A stretch of DNA of 64,000 bases from Candidatus Hydrogenedentota bacterium (lineage in GTDB: Bacteria > Hydrogenedentota > Hydrogenedentia > Hydrogenedentales > SLHB01). Of this stretch, positions 26,291-35,196 are shown in pieces. The position numbers and the translations under genes are program-made. The notes under the pieces were generated by a model that ran no database searches, had not been told where the DNA came from, and saw only the letters and a list, made by a program, of their open reading frames with translations. The DNA is taken from contig JAKPDK010000070.1 in NCBI GenBank assembly GCA_029552745.1, forward strand, positions 186,001 through 250,000. The letters run 5' to 3'. The stretch's first letter is position 1, and the number at the start of each line of letters is the position of its first letter.

Positions 26291-29270
26291 TTTGTCACCG
26301 CAAATGAGAGAAGAACGCTCGAACTGTCGTGCCGAGATTCTCAAAGATGTCCCAGAAGCACATCGGGAAAAATTTCAAGATCTCCTGGAAAAAATCCTAA
26401 GCGATGTTCCGCAACCCGAAGTTGTTTTGTCGCGATTGGGGCGTTTCCTTGATTCGGTTGTCAGCCGATCCACGCAACTAGACTTTATGTGCCGAGCCCC
26501 CTACTATCTGCGTCTTTTTATTACCCTAGTTGATCAAAGCGCTTATCTTACGGATATTCTCTGCAGAAACCCCGAGTTTCTTTCGTGGTTGTATGAAGAG
26601 ATAGATCTTTCAAAGACGCCGACGCTGGGGGAATTAACCGAATCCGTGATGCGGATGGTATCGGAGGTATCTACCTTCGACGGGCGTTGTAAGGTAGTAC
26701 GACGTTTCCGACGTAGAGAGTTTTTGCGAATTGCCGCACGTGACCTTTTTGCGCACTTGCCGCTGGAAATTGTGACGGAGGATTTGTCGAATCTCGCCGA
26801 TGCATGTCTTCATGCGGTTTATTGGAGTGCCCGCGAGGAGCTTGTCGCAAAATATGGTGTCCCGCTTGCCGGCTCCAAGGGAAATGGCGGAACTTCAGAA
26901 GCCACGTTTTGTATTCTGGCTTTAGGCAAATTGGGCGGGAAAGAGCTGAATTTTAGTTCGGATATCGACCTTGTTTTTCTCTATTCCGAAGAAGGGGAGA
27001 CATCGGGTGGTCACGCGGGAAAAATCGATAATGGCAGTTTCTTTTGTAAACTGAGTGAATGGATTGTAAAGGGCGTGTCAGAGGAAACAAGTGAGGGACA
27101 CGTATTTCGCGTTGACGTCCGCCTGCGTCCTTATGGACGAGTAGGGGCGCTGGCTGTCAGTTTGGATAGCGCTTTCACGTATTATCAAAGCGCCGCGAGA
27201 ATGTGGGAAAAACAGGCACTCATCAAGGCGCGTCCTGCCGCCGGGGACCTTCAATTGGGGGAGGCATTTCTCGAACGAATTAGGCCTCTTGTATTTCCCA
27301 AGTTTTTTGACGACGAGACTCTTGAAGAAATTCGTAAGGTCAAATCTCAAACTGAGCTTTACATTGAAGAAAAAGGCTTAACCGATCTTGAGGTAAAGCG
27401 TGGGCGCGGCGGTATAAGGGACATAGAGTTTACGGTACAAATGTTACAGTTATTAAATGGGGGGAGGTTTCCGGAAATACGGGAACGCAGTACGCTGGGA
27501 GCGCTGCGCGCGTTAGGATTCTCCGGTTTGCTAAGCGCGCTCGAAGCCGATGTACTGGCTACAAATTACGTCTTTTTGCGTACCGTGGAGCATCGTTTGC
27601 AACTCAAGGAGGGGCTTCAAACGCACACTCTGCCCCGCGAACCAAGCGAGCTCTCTGGACTGTCTCTTAGACTGGGTTACAAAGACGCGGACAGTTTTCT
27701 GAGAGATTATAGAGAACGGACAGAGACGAACCGCAAAATTCTGGAACGTTTTCTTGTTGCGGAAGGTTCAGGGACACGTTGGATTCTAGACGTTTTGCAT
27801 CCGGAAGGTGAAGGGAAGGTTGGGTTAAATCGATTACGAGAGCTGGGCTTTAGTTCTCCGGAGCAGGCTCGGGATAACCTTATTCAACTTTATGCAGGTC
27901 CTTCCGAAAACCCACATACCCAACGTGTACGCCAACAATTTACGGTAATTGCGCCGAAGCTTGTGGAAACGATCGCACGGTGTGGGGCGCCGGACCGTGT
28001 GCTTACGCGAATTACGCGTTTATTGGGAAATCTGCACGCCGCTGGGGCCGTTTATGACGTACTGAAGTTAAATCCGCAGTTGTGTGAATACCTTGTGAAA
28101 CTGGCGGATAACAGTGCCATGTTGACGAACATCTTGATTAGGGACCCCGGGCTACTTGATGAGTTGAGTGCGCCGGGATTACTCGCCCAACCGTTAGTGC
28201 GGGATAGTCTAGAGGAAGAATTTGAGAATCTCTTGGACAGTTGCGGTAATGAAAGCGCTCTGTATCGTTTCCGTGAAGGGCTGTTGTTTCGCATTGGGAT
28301 GCGCGATTTGCTTGGGCTGGCCGACGTTGTGCAGGTTGGAACCGAATTGACGCTGCTTGCGGACATGTGTGTGGAGAAAATCTTCGAGTGGGGTAACCAA
28401 CGTATAGGTTCTCGCTATCAAGATGTGTCTGCACCGATTGCGGTCTTGGGACTGGGAAAACTTGGCGGCATGGAAATGGGATATGGCAGCGATTTGGATC
28501 TCGTTTTTGTCTGTTCGAATAACGCCAATCCGAATGTGCAAGAGGCGTGCACGGCACTTGCTACAGAAATCGTTCGTGGCTTGAAGGAAAGGACCCGGCA
28601 CGGGGTGCTCTACGACGTGGACGCACGATTGCGTCCCTATGGCAAACAAGGCGCTTTGGTAATAAGTCTTAATCGTATTGAGGAGTATTATTTGAAAGAG
28701 GCACAGCCTTGGGAACGGCTTGTTTTATTGAAAGGCAGGCCCATAGCGGGTAGCAAGGCGCTCTATAACCAGATTCCGATGTTCATCCATAAAATTTTCG
28801 CCGAGACGCCGTTAAAGCTAGCTGATTTGGATCATATTATGGGGCTCCGAAAGAAGATGACTTCCAAGAGCCCCGACCGTGACTTGAAAACTGCTCCCGG
28901 AGGTATGGTGGATATCGAATTTGCGGTTCGATTGTTGGAATGGCAGCATTTTGATGATCTTCAAGGTATTCCGTCTACGTCAACCTTGGAAGTGCTGCGT
29001 CGCTTGAGCATGTTAGGCGCTGTGCAGCAGCAGAGCGCGCTTGAGTTGGAACGAGCTTATTTATTCTTGAGAAGGGTGGAAAATCGTTTGCGAATGGAAG
29101 AGGGACGTTCTACCAGTGAACTTCCTGAGGATGCGAGAGACTTGGGGCGGCGCCTCAGAGAAGAGGACGAGCTACTTGAAAAAGTTGTAGAAACAAAACA
29201 ATGTGTCAAGAACATTTGTGATTCTATTTTGGGTGAGATTCGGGAAAAATGTATTTCCGCGTGTGGATGA
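26283..29270 (+). CDS. glnE: Bifunctional glutamine synthetase adenylyltransferase/deadenylase
   Basis: This 995-residue protein has the normal two-headed architecture. The N-terminal nucleotidyltransferase has LGKLGGKELNFSSDIDLVF near residue 220, and the C-terminal one has LGLGKLGGMEMGYGSDLDLV near residue 725. Each is followed by the family RGGIRDIEF or GGMVDIEFAV motif. GlnE adds or removes AMP on glutamine synthetase in response to PII and nitrogen status. The start is GTG 26283 inside the end of the glycerate kinase gene, which implies coupling. No glutamine synthetase or PII gene is in the window. Confidence 0.94.
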   Translation: MFDLSPQMREERSNCRAEILKDVPEAHREKFQDLLEKILSDVPQPEVVLSRLGRFLDSVVSRSTQLDFMCRAPYYLRLFITLVDQSAYLTDILCRNPEFLSWLYEEIDLSKTPTLGELTESVMRMVSEVSTFDGRCKVVRRFRRREFLRIAARDLFAHLPLEIVTEDLSNLADACLHAVYWSAREELVAKYGVPLAGSKGNGGTSEATFCILALGKLGGKELNFSSDIDLVFLYSEEGETSGGHAGKIDNGSFFCKLSEWIVKGVSEETSEGHVFRVDVRLRPYGRVGALAVSLDSAFTYYQSAARMWEKQALIKARPAAGDLQLGEAFLERIRPLVFPKFFDDETLEEIRKVKSQTELYIEEKGLTDLEVKRGRGGIRDIEFTVQMLQLLNGGRFPEIRERSTLGALRALGFSGLLSALEADVLATNYVFLRTVEHRLQLKEGLQTHTLPREPSELSGLSLRLGYKDADSFLRDYRERTETNRKILERFLVAEGSGTRWILDVLHPEGEGKVGLNRLRELGFSSPEQARDNLIQLYAGPSENPHTQRVRQQFTVIAPKLVETIARCGAPDRVLTRITRLLGNLHAAGAVYDVLKLNPQLCEYLVKLADNSAMLTNILIRDPGLLDELSAPGLLAQPLVRDSLEEEFENLLDSCGNESALYRFREGLLFRIGMRDLLGLADVVQVGTELTLLADMCVEKIFEWGNQRIGSRYQDVSAPIAVLGLGKLGGMEMGYGSDLDLVFVCSNNANPNVQEACTALATEIVRGLKERTRHGVLYDVDARLRPYGKQGALVISLNRIEEYYLKEAQPWERLVLLKGRPIAGSKALYNQIPMFIHKIFAETPLKLADLDHIMGLRKKMTSKSPDRDLKTAPGGMVDIEFAVRLLEWQHFDDLQGIPSTSTLEVLRRLSMLGAVQQQSALELERAYLFLRRVENRLRMEEGRSTSELPEDARDLGRRLREEDELLEKVVETKQCVKNICDSILGEIREKCISACG

Positions 29271-29285
29271 CGAAACAGGATTAAG

Positions 29286-30140
29286 ATGACCACAGAGCAA
29301 ATGATATTTTACTCCAGTGGGGAGCGTTGGCAAGTAAGACGAATAGTCTCCGACCTGATTCGTGAACGTGGGTTATTGTTGGATTTCTTCCTTCGTCATC
29401 TCCGAGCGCGGTATCGCAACGCCATGATGGGTTTTCTTTGGGCTATTATTCATCCTTTATTGTTGACCCTGATTTTGCTGTTTGTTTTTGTGGTGGTGTT
29501 CCAGACGAATGTCCGCGGAAATATTCGGCAATCTGCGATGGAAATCCTAACAAAAGTTATCTTTTGGCAGTATCTCGCTTCTTCGGTTCTTTCGGGAATG
29601 CAGTCGCTCATGGAAAATCAGAACTTGATCAAAAAGACCAGCTTCTCCCGAGAAATTTTACCTCTTGCAGCGAGTCTCAATTGTCTTGTCAATCTTGGTA
29701 TCGGCATGATGGTTCTCTTGGTGGTTCATATCTTGTTGATAGGTACACCCCCCTGGAGCTGTTTGTGGATACCTTTGGTTTTCTGCGGGGAGTTTCTTTT
29801 GACGATTGGCGCCATGCTCTTGGTTTCAGCGCTGAATGTGCGATACCGGGACACTGGATATTTGGTGGAAATTGGTTTGACTTTCGGTTTTTACGCCAGT
29901 CCCGTGTTGTATCCCTTGGAATGGGTGCAAAATAGTCTAGCTCGTGCGCCCATGTTACTCAACTTGTATTATGTCAACCCTGTGGTAGGGTATTTGGACA
30001 TGTATCAAAAGTTAATCTCAGGTGTTGCCCTCGAGTTTTCTAACACGATGATGTGGCCCGTTGTTTGTTCCATCGCAGTGCTGCTTATCGGCGCAGTGGT
30101 TTTTCGTAAAATGTCTGCTACCTTTGCGGATTATTTGTAG
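29286..30140 (+). CDS. ABC-2 type polysaccharide export permease
   Basis: This 284-residue membrane protein with about six helices has the ABC-2 export layout of Wzm/KpsM/TagG. An amphipathic start LRARYRNAMMGFLWAIIHPLL is followed by the first helix, and the late helices contain VRYRDTGYLVEIGLTFGFY and the SPVLYPLEW segment typical of O-antigen and capsule exporters. It would move a lipid-linked polysaccharide across the inner membrane with the ATPase encoded next, whose ATG lies one base after this stop. No glycosyltransferase, priming transferase or ligase gene is nearby. Confidence 0.88.
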   Translation: MTTEQMIFYSSGERWQVRRIVSDLIRERGLLLDFFLRHLRARYRNAMMGFLWAIIHPLLLTLILLFVFVVVFQTNVRGNIRQSAMEILTKVIFWQYLASSVLSGMQSLMENQNLIKKTSFSREILPLAASLNCLVNLGIGMMVLLVVHILLIGTPPWSCLWIPLVFCGEFLLTIGAMLLVSALNVRYRDTGYLVEIGLTFGFYASPVLYPLEWVQNSLARAPMLLNLYYVNPVVGYLDMYQKLISGVALEFSNTMMWPVVCSIAVLLIGAVVFRKMSATFADYL

Positions 30141-30141
30141 T

Positions 30142-32211
30142 ATGACTGATTCGCCCATTATCGAAGTTCGCCAAGTCACGAAAATCTATCGTCGGTTCAC
30201 CGGCATTCGTGGTTTTTTTTTGAAAAATCGCCTTCGGGAAAACCTGCCCACTACACACCTCGCTCTCGATAGCATATCGTTTTCGGTTTTCAAGGGCGAG
30301 TCGTTTGGTATTATCGGTGCGAACGGCTCCGGTAAGAGCACGTTACTCAGGTTATTGGCGGGTATCACCGTTCCAACGGCTGGAGAAGTCATAGTCCGAG
30401 GTAGGGTTGTGCCTCTACTCGAACTGGGGGCGGGTTTCCATCCTCTTCTTACAGGGCGTGAGAACATTTTTCTCAATGCGCAGATTTTGGGCATGAATCG
30501 TTCGCAAACAGAGGCTGTCTTTGATCAAATCGTAGCATTCAGTGGGCTTGAAGAGTGCATCGATAATCCCGTCGTCACGTATTCCAGTGGTATGTATGTC
30601 CGTTTGGGGTTTGCTGTTGCTGTACATGCTAATCCGGACATTTTCATTGTCGATGAAGTGTTGGCTGTAGGAGACGAAGAGTTTCAACGTAAGTGTGCGC
30701 GACGTATCGGCGAGCTTAAGGAACAACGGAAGACGATTATTTTTGTCTCGCACGATTTGGGAATGGTGAATAACCTGTGCGACCGGGTGATTCTACTGGC
30801 GCATGGCAAAATGGTGGCGAGACGTACGCCCCGTGAAACGATTGAGTACTACCTGCGTCAAATAGGCCATTCAAAAGGAATTCATACGTGTTGTAAGGAC
30901 AAGATAGAGACAGTCTTTAATCACGGCAGACTTGCCATTTTTGCCGATGGACGTGAGTTGACTGCACCGGACGGGGCAACTCTTTCGGTCAGGGCGATGG
31001 AACAAGAACATTCCTCCACAGGAACGGAGTGGCACGTGACTACAAAATCCGATGCGGCGTGCGTGGCAGAGGGGGCTATGTTCCGGTTGCCCATTGTGCA
31101 AAAATGGCAACTAGAAATTGAAGGAGGACGTCTCGTTTGGCGCATTCTTTTTGAATGTTCCCAGGACGTAGTTGTCCAGACCATAAAGGCTGTTATCCAC
31201 CTCCGTTCGTTCTATGAACGATGGATTTATGGGGACCACGAAGGACTTTTCCCAAAGATTTCTCCGGAGGATTCCACGTGGTCGACCGTCGTTTCTCCGG
31301 AAGAAAGCAGTGATGAGACTGCGGCGTTGCCCGTTGAAAATGAAGGGCTTCCTGCTTTGCGGTTTCAGATGAAAACCAATCAACCTTATTGGCATGTTTT
31401 GTGGTGTAACAGCGACTACGCGGCGGGTTCGCGCGTATTGGTTTCTCAGGTTCGCTTTCCCGAGTCTCAATTTTCGCTGACAAAAGGGGAACACGAGATC
31501 ATGACGGTGGTGATCCAGCCTGAAGGCGATATTTCTCTTCTTCGCAGTTCCTTAAGACAGCGATGGTATCGAGGCGGGTTCGATCTGGGAAGATTCCGTG
31601 CGCGGTTTCAACGAGGAAGTCTTCGTCTTTTTTCAAGTGAGCAGGAACTAACCAAAGAGGCGGGCGCCTATTTTACGATGCTGATACAAGGACTTTGGCA
31701 CGACAGCCCTCAGTTAAAATGGGATATTACCTGTCAGTCAGAAAACTCGATTGAGGCAACAGGAGAATCCCGCAGATTCCCTTTGAAACTTGTGTGGACG
31801 ATGTCTCTTGTGCCCGATGGATTGCATTGCAAAATTAGAGCGCAAGTCTCACGGCCGTTGGAAATAGACGAGGTCAACTTTTCTATATGCCTGCGACCCG
31901 AGTATGGGAACTGGAACACCGATTTCGAAACGGGGGCATTTGGTGACTTCCACACCGACTCCACCCAATGGCGCCATCTGAACCGTCTATATGAACCGGG
32001 ATCGCTCATAAGAGCCTCAAGCGAGGGATATCCGACGGTTACCCTTCGGGTTTATGCCTTAGAGCACATGCGTTACTGTATGACGGCGCTGAACACCGAT
32101 TATCGATTGCAGGCGCGCGTTATTCAGGCATTTTGTGCGTCGACGGTTTCGAAAATCCGCCTGGAAGTGGGCGAGCATATTCTTTTTGAAGGGGTTATCT
32201 CCTTAGGGTAA
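30142..32211 (+). CDS. Wzt-like polysaccharide ABC export ATPase with duplicated C-terminal module
   Basis: This is a 689-residue protein. Residues 1-250 are a complete ABC ATPase: Walker A GANGSGKST, a YSSGMYVRLGFAVA signature, Walker B IFIVDEVLAVGDE and SHD switch, all typical of Wzt/TagH. Residues about 254-480 and 481-689 look like two copies of one module. Each starts with a grL-lF-ELT strand pattern (FNHGRLAIFADGRELT and FQRGSLRLFSSEQELT), continues through a Trp-rich sandwich, and ends GEHEIMTVVI or GEHILFEGVI. Wzt C-terminal domains normally hold one roughly 150-residue carbohydrate-binding sandwich, so this extension is unusual. ATG 30142 lies one base after the permease stop. Confidence 0.85.
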   Translation: MTDSPIIEVRQVTKIYRRFTGIRGFFLKNRLRENLPTTHLALDSISFSVFKGESFGIIGANGSGKSTLLRLLAGITVPTAGEVIVRGRVVPLLELGAGFHPLLTGRENIFLNAQILGMNRSQTEAVFDQIVAFSGLEECIDNPVVTYSSGMYVRLGFAVAVHANPDIFIVDEVLAVGDEEFQRKCARRIGELKEQRKTIIFVSHDLGMVNNLCDRVILLAHGKMVARRTPRETIEYYLRQIGHSKGIHTCCKDKIETVFNHGRLAIFADGRELTAPDGATLSVRAMEQEHSSTGTEWHVTTKSDAACVAEGAMFRLPIVQKWQLEIEGGRLVWRILFECSQDVVVQTIKAVIHLRSFYERWIYGDHEGLFPKISPEDSTWSTVVSPEESSDETAALPVENEGLPALRFQMKTNQPYWHVLWCNSDYAAGSRVLVSQVRFPESQFSLTKGEHEIMTVVIQPEGDISLLRSSLRQRWYRGGFDLGRFRARFQRGSLRLFSSEQELTKEAGAYFTMLIQGLWHDSPQLKWDITCQSENSIEATGESRRFPLKLVWTMSLVPDGLHCKIRAQVSRPLEIDEVNFSICLRPEYGNWNTDFETGAFGDFHTDSTQWRHLNRLYEPGSLIRASSEGYPTVTLRVYALEHMRYCMTALNTDYRLQARVIQAFCASTVSKIRLEVGEHILFEGVISLG

Positions 32212-32247
32212 TTTTGTCTGTTTTTTCACGGCGTTGAACAAAATGAG

Positions 32248-32278
32248 TTGGCGTCCCAGTGTTCGTCTGCTTTATAAT
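32248..32278 (+). promoter_or_regulatory. Candidate sigma70-type promoter for the phosphofructokinase gene
   Basis: TTGGCG (32248-32253) and a perfect TATAAT (32273-32278) are separated by 19 bases, in the gap after the exporter operon and 86 bases before the pfp start. The -10 box is strong, the -35 box weak, and the spacing slightly long. Confidence 0.4.
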
Positions 32279-32363
32279 AGATTCTACTCGCCGGTGGACA
32301 GGCGGGTTAATGCTTTTGCAGATTCTTTTCGGCAGGCAAAATCCCTTTGGAAAGGAGATAGGT

Positions 32364-33578
32364 ATGGCTGTATTACAAGGTAAAGTGTTGGTGGCGCAAG
32401 GCGGTGGCCCCACGGCGGTGATTAACCAAAGCCTCATTGGTGCCGTCCTGGAAGCACGGAAGTTCCCGCAGGTGACGCGGGTATACGGGGCGATTCATGG
32501 CGTTCGGGGCATTCTGAATGAGGACTTTTACGATCTAACGGAGGCAACCACCCATAATCTTGAGGCGGTTGCGAACACCCCCTCATCGGCATTGCTCTCT
32601 ACGCGTGACAAACCCGATGTGGAATATTGCAAAGAAATATTTAAAGTCTGCCAAGCGCATGACGTGCGCTACTTTTTCTATATCGGTGGAAACGACAGCG
32701 CGGATACGTGTCGTATTGTCAATGAGCAGGCCGATGCTGCCCATTATGAACTGCGTGTCATCCACATTCCGAAAACGATCGATAACGATCTCAAGGTGAC
32801 AGACCATTGTCCCGGTTATGGGTCGGCAGCGAAATTTGTGGCTCAAGCGTTTGCTGGTGCCAACTTGGATAACCGAGCCATTCCCGGAGTTTATATTGGT
32901 GTCGTCATGGGAAGGCATGCCGGTTTCTTGACGGCCGCTTCCGTTCTCGCTAAGAAATATCCCGATGATGGTCCCCATTTGATATATCTTCCAGAAAGGC
33001 CCTTGGTTAAGGACAAGTTCGTTGCCGATGTGAAGGCGGTCTACGAGAAATATGGCCGATGCGTTGTGGCAGTGTCGGAAGGTGTCGTCAACCCTGAAGG
33101 AAAGCCCATTGCGGCCGAATTCACAGGAGGTGAGAAAGACAGTCACGGGAATGTACAGTTATCCGGGACAGGCGCCCTCGGCGATTTGTTAGCCAATTGG
33201 GTGAAAAACGAGGCGAAGATTAAGCGGGTCCGTTCGGACACTCTCGGATATCTTCAACGTAGTTTTTTGGGCTGCGTAAGTCACATTGACCAATTCGAAG
33301 CGCGTGAAGTGGGTGAAAAGGCAGCGCAGTACGCGATTTGGCATAGCCGCGATGGCTCTGTGGCAATTCGGCGAATTGGTGATTACGCCGTGGAGTATTT
33401 CCTTGCTGAACTAAGCGAAGTCGCACGTGAGTCCAGAAACATGCCGGACGAATATATCAACGCCGAAGGTAATGGTGTTACTCAGGCATTCGTCAACTAC
33501 GCGCGGCCTCTGGTCGGCGATTTGCCCCTATTGGAACGGATTGCTGCGCCACGCGTAACAAAGATACTGCATGTGTAA
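32364..33578 (+). CDS. pfp: Pyrophosphate-dependent 6-phosphofructokinase
   Basis: This 404-residue phosphofructokinase has the GGGPTAVINQSL donor loop, the GGNDSADT motif, PKTIDNDL and MGRHAGFL. In ATP enzymes the second motif is GGDGS; the Asp after GGN here is the change associated with pyrophosphate use, so I infer a reversible PPi-linked enzyme working in both glycolysis and gluconeogenesis. The ATG at 32364 follows AAAGGAGATA, and an open extension to 32259 contains the promoter region and is rejected. A clear terminator follows, so the gene ends its own transcript. Confidence 0.9.
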   Translation: MAVLQGKVLVAQGGGPTAVINQSLIGAVLEARKFPQVTRVYGAIHGVRGILNEDFYDLTEATTHNLEAVANTPSSALLSTRDKPDVEYCKEIFKVCQAHDVRYFFYIGGNDSADTCRIVNEQADAAHYELRVIHIPKTIDNDLKVTDHCPGYGSAAKFVAQAFAGANLDNRAIPGVYIGVVMGRHAGFLTAASVLAKKYPDDGPHLIYLPERPLVKDKFVADVKAVYEKYGRCVVAVSEGVVNPEGKPIAAEFTGGEKDSHGNVQLSGTGALGDLLANWVKNEAKIKRVRSDTLGYLQRSFLGCVSHIDQFEAREVGEKAAQYAIWHSRDGSVAIRRIGDYAVEYFLAELSEVARESRNMPDEYINAEGNGVTQAFVNYARPLVGDLPLLERIAAPRVTKILHV

Positions 33579-33595
33579 GCCGTCCTAGTTACTCG

Positions 33596-33629
33596 GGGCG
33601 TCGTGACCGCACGACGCCCTTTGTTTTTC
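33596..33629 (+). terminator. Rho-independent terminator after pfp
   Basis: A perfect 10-base-pair hairpin, GGGCGTCGTG with CACGACGCCC, has a four-base ACCG loop and is followed at once by TTTGTTTTT. It lies 18 bases after the pfp stop and before the M32 carboxypeptidase ribosome site. Confidence 0.9.
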
Positions 33630-33654
33630 TGCTGAGCAGGAGAGGTATCTTTTT

Positions 33655-35157
33655 ATGCCAGAAACACTCATTGCCACGTTACGAGAAAAACTCGGGACAG
33701 TCTGTGATTTGCGTTCCGCAGCGCGTCTGCTGGAATGGGATCAGGAAACCTATATGCCACCGAAAGCCGCAGAAGAACGGGCACAACAATTAGCGACGCT
33801 TTCCGCACTGGCACATTCCCTATTTGTTTCTCCAGAGATCGGTGCTCTTTTGGAAAAATTGATAGAAAAAAAAGACAAACTATCTCAGGACGACGCGGTG
33901 TTTGTTGATGTTGTTCGCTATGACTATGAACGCGCACGTCGTCTTCCTGATACTTTTGTTCATTCGTTTACTTTGGAGACGAGCCGTGCTTTACAAGTTT
34001 GGATAGAGGCGCGCAAGCGGTCAGACTTTTCGATGTTTCTTCCTTGTTTGGAAAGAGTGGTTGCGCTGAATCGGGAAAAAGCAGAGTATTTGGGTTACGC
34101 GAAGTCGCCCTACGATGCCCTTTTGGAAGACTTTGAACGTGGGATGAGCGTAGAGACCATCCGACCTTTGTTCCAAGAGTTAGCCGAGGGGCTTACGAAG
34201 TTGGTGGCACGAATAAGCGCCAGACCCGCAAAAGCCCATCCTTCGTGGTTGGCGGGAGAGTGGCCCGAGGTGGCGAAATTAGAGTTTTCCAAACGCGTCC
34301 TTACGGATTTGGGATATGATATGGAAGCGGGCAGGCAGGACAAATCTGTACATCCGTTTAGTACTAGTATCGGCTTGTGTGACGTTCGAATTACAACCCG
34401 AACGACGCCCGATGATCTTTTCAAAGGTCTTATGGCAACCATTCATGAGTGTGGGCATGCGCTCTACAGCCAAGGTCATGACCCAAAGGATCAACGCACG
34501 CCGCTGTTGGATGGCGCTTCCTTAGGGACGCACGAATCACAATCCCGACTCTGGGAAAATTTCATTGGGAGAAGCCTCCCATTTTGGAGACATTACTTGC
34601 CGGTCTTGCGCCAATATTTTCCTGGTCGGTTGGATCACGTTTGTCCCGAAAACGTATATGAAGAACTTAATCGTGTTGTGCCCTCCTGCATTCGTGTGGA
34701 TGCAGATGAGTGTACGTATAATCTCCACATTTTCTTGCGTTTCGAAATCGAAGTCGATCTAATCGAGAACCAGGTTTCTTCCAAAGAAGTTCCTGAGATA
34801 TGGAATGAGAAGATGAAAGCCTATTTAGGAATTGACGTTCCAAATGCAGCGCAGGGGTGCCTGCAGGATATTCACTGGAGCCATGGCGCTTTTGGATATT
34901 TCCCGACCTATGCCTTAGGCAACATCTACGCAGCACAATTCTTAAACAAGATGACGTCAGACATTCCTTCGTTGTGGGATCAGGTGGCTTCCGGTGATTT
35001 TTCGGCTATTCTTGCCTGGCTGAGGGAGAAAGTTCACCGCCACAACCGACGTAAATTGGCTGCAGAGATTTTACGAGAAGCTACGGGACAGGATGTGAGT
35101 GTGACCTATTTTTTGAACTACCTGGAGAAAAAATACTCAGATCTTTACAATCTTTAA
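33655..35157 (+). CDS. Carboxypeptidase Taq family metallopeptidase (M32)
   Basis: This 500-residue protein has the typical length and layout of M32 thermostable carboxypeptidase. The zinc motif HECGHALYSQG lies near residue 263, the downstream glutamate in SLGTHESQSRLWEN, and the C-terminal HWSHGAFGYFPTYALGN segment is family-specific. The N-terminus with RSAARLLEWDQETYMPPKA also matches. The enzyme removes C-terminal residues from peptides in the cytoplasm. A GGAGAGG site precedes ATG 33655. It starts after the pfp terminator, so it probably has its own promoter in or beside that hairpin region. Confidence 0.94.
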   Translation: MPETLIATLREKLGTVCDLRSAARLLEWDQETYMPPKAAEERAQQLATLSALAHSLFVSPEIGALLEKLIEKKDKLSQDDAVFVDVVRYDYERARRLPDTFVHSFTLETSRALQVWIEARKRSDFSMFLPCLERVVALNREKAEYLGYAKSPYDALLEDFERGMSVETIRPLFQELAEGLTKLVARISARPAKAHPSWLAGEWPEVAKLEFSKRVLTDLGYDMEAGRQDKSVHPFSTSIGLCDVRITTRTTPDDLFKGLMATIHECGHALYSQGHDPKDQRTPLLDGASLGTHESQSRLWENFIGRSLPFWRHYLPVLRQYFPGRLDHVCPENVYEELNRVVPSCIRVDADECTYNLHIFLRFEIEVDLIENQVSSKEVPEIWNEKMKAYLGIDVPNAAQGCLQDIHWSHGAFGYFPTYALGNIYAAQFLNKMTSDIPSLWDQVASGDFSAILAWLREKVHRHNRRKLAAEILREATGQDVSVTYFLNYLEKKYSDLYNL

Positions 35158-35196
35158 CGAGGACGTCTCTTATCACAACCAAAAGGAGGGACTACC

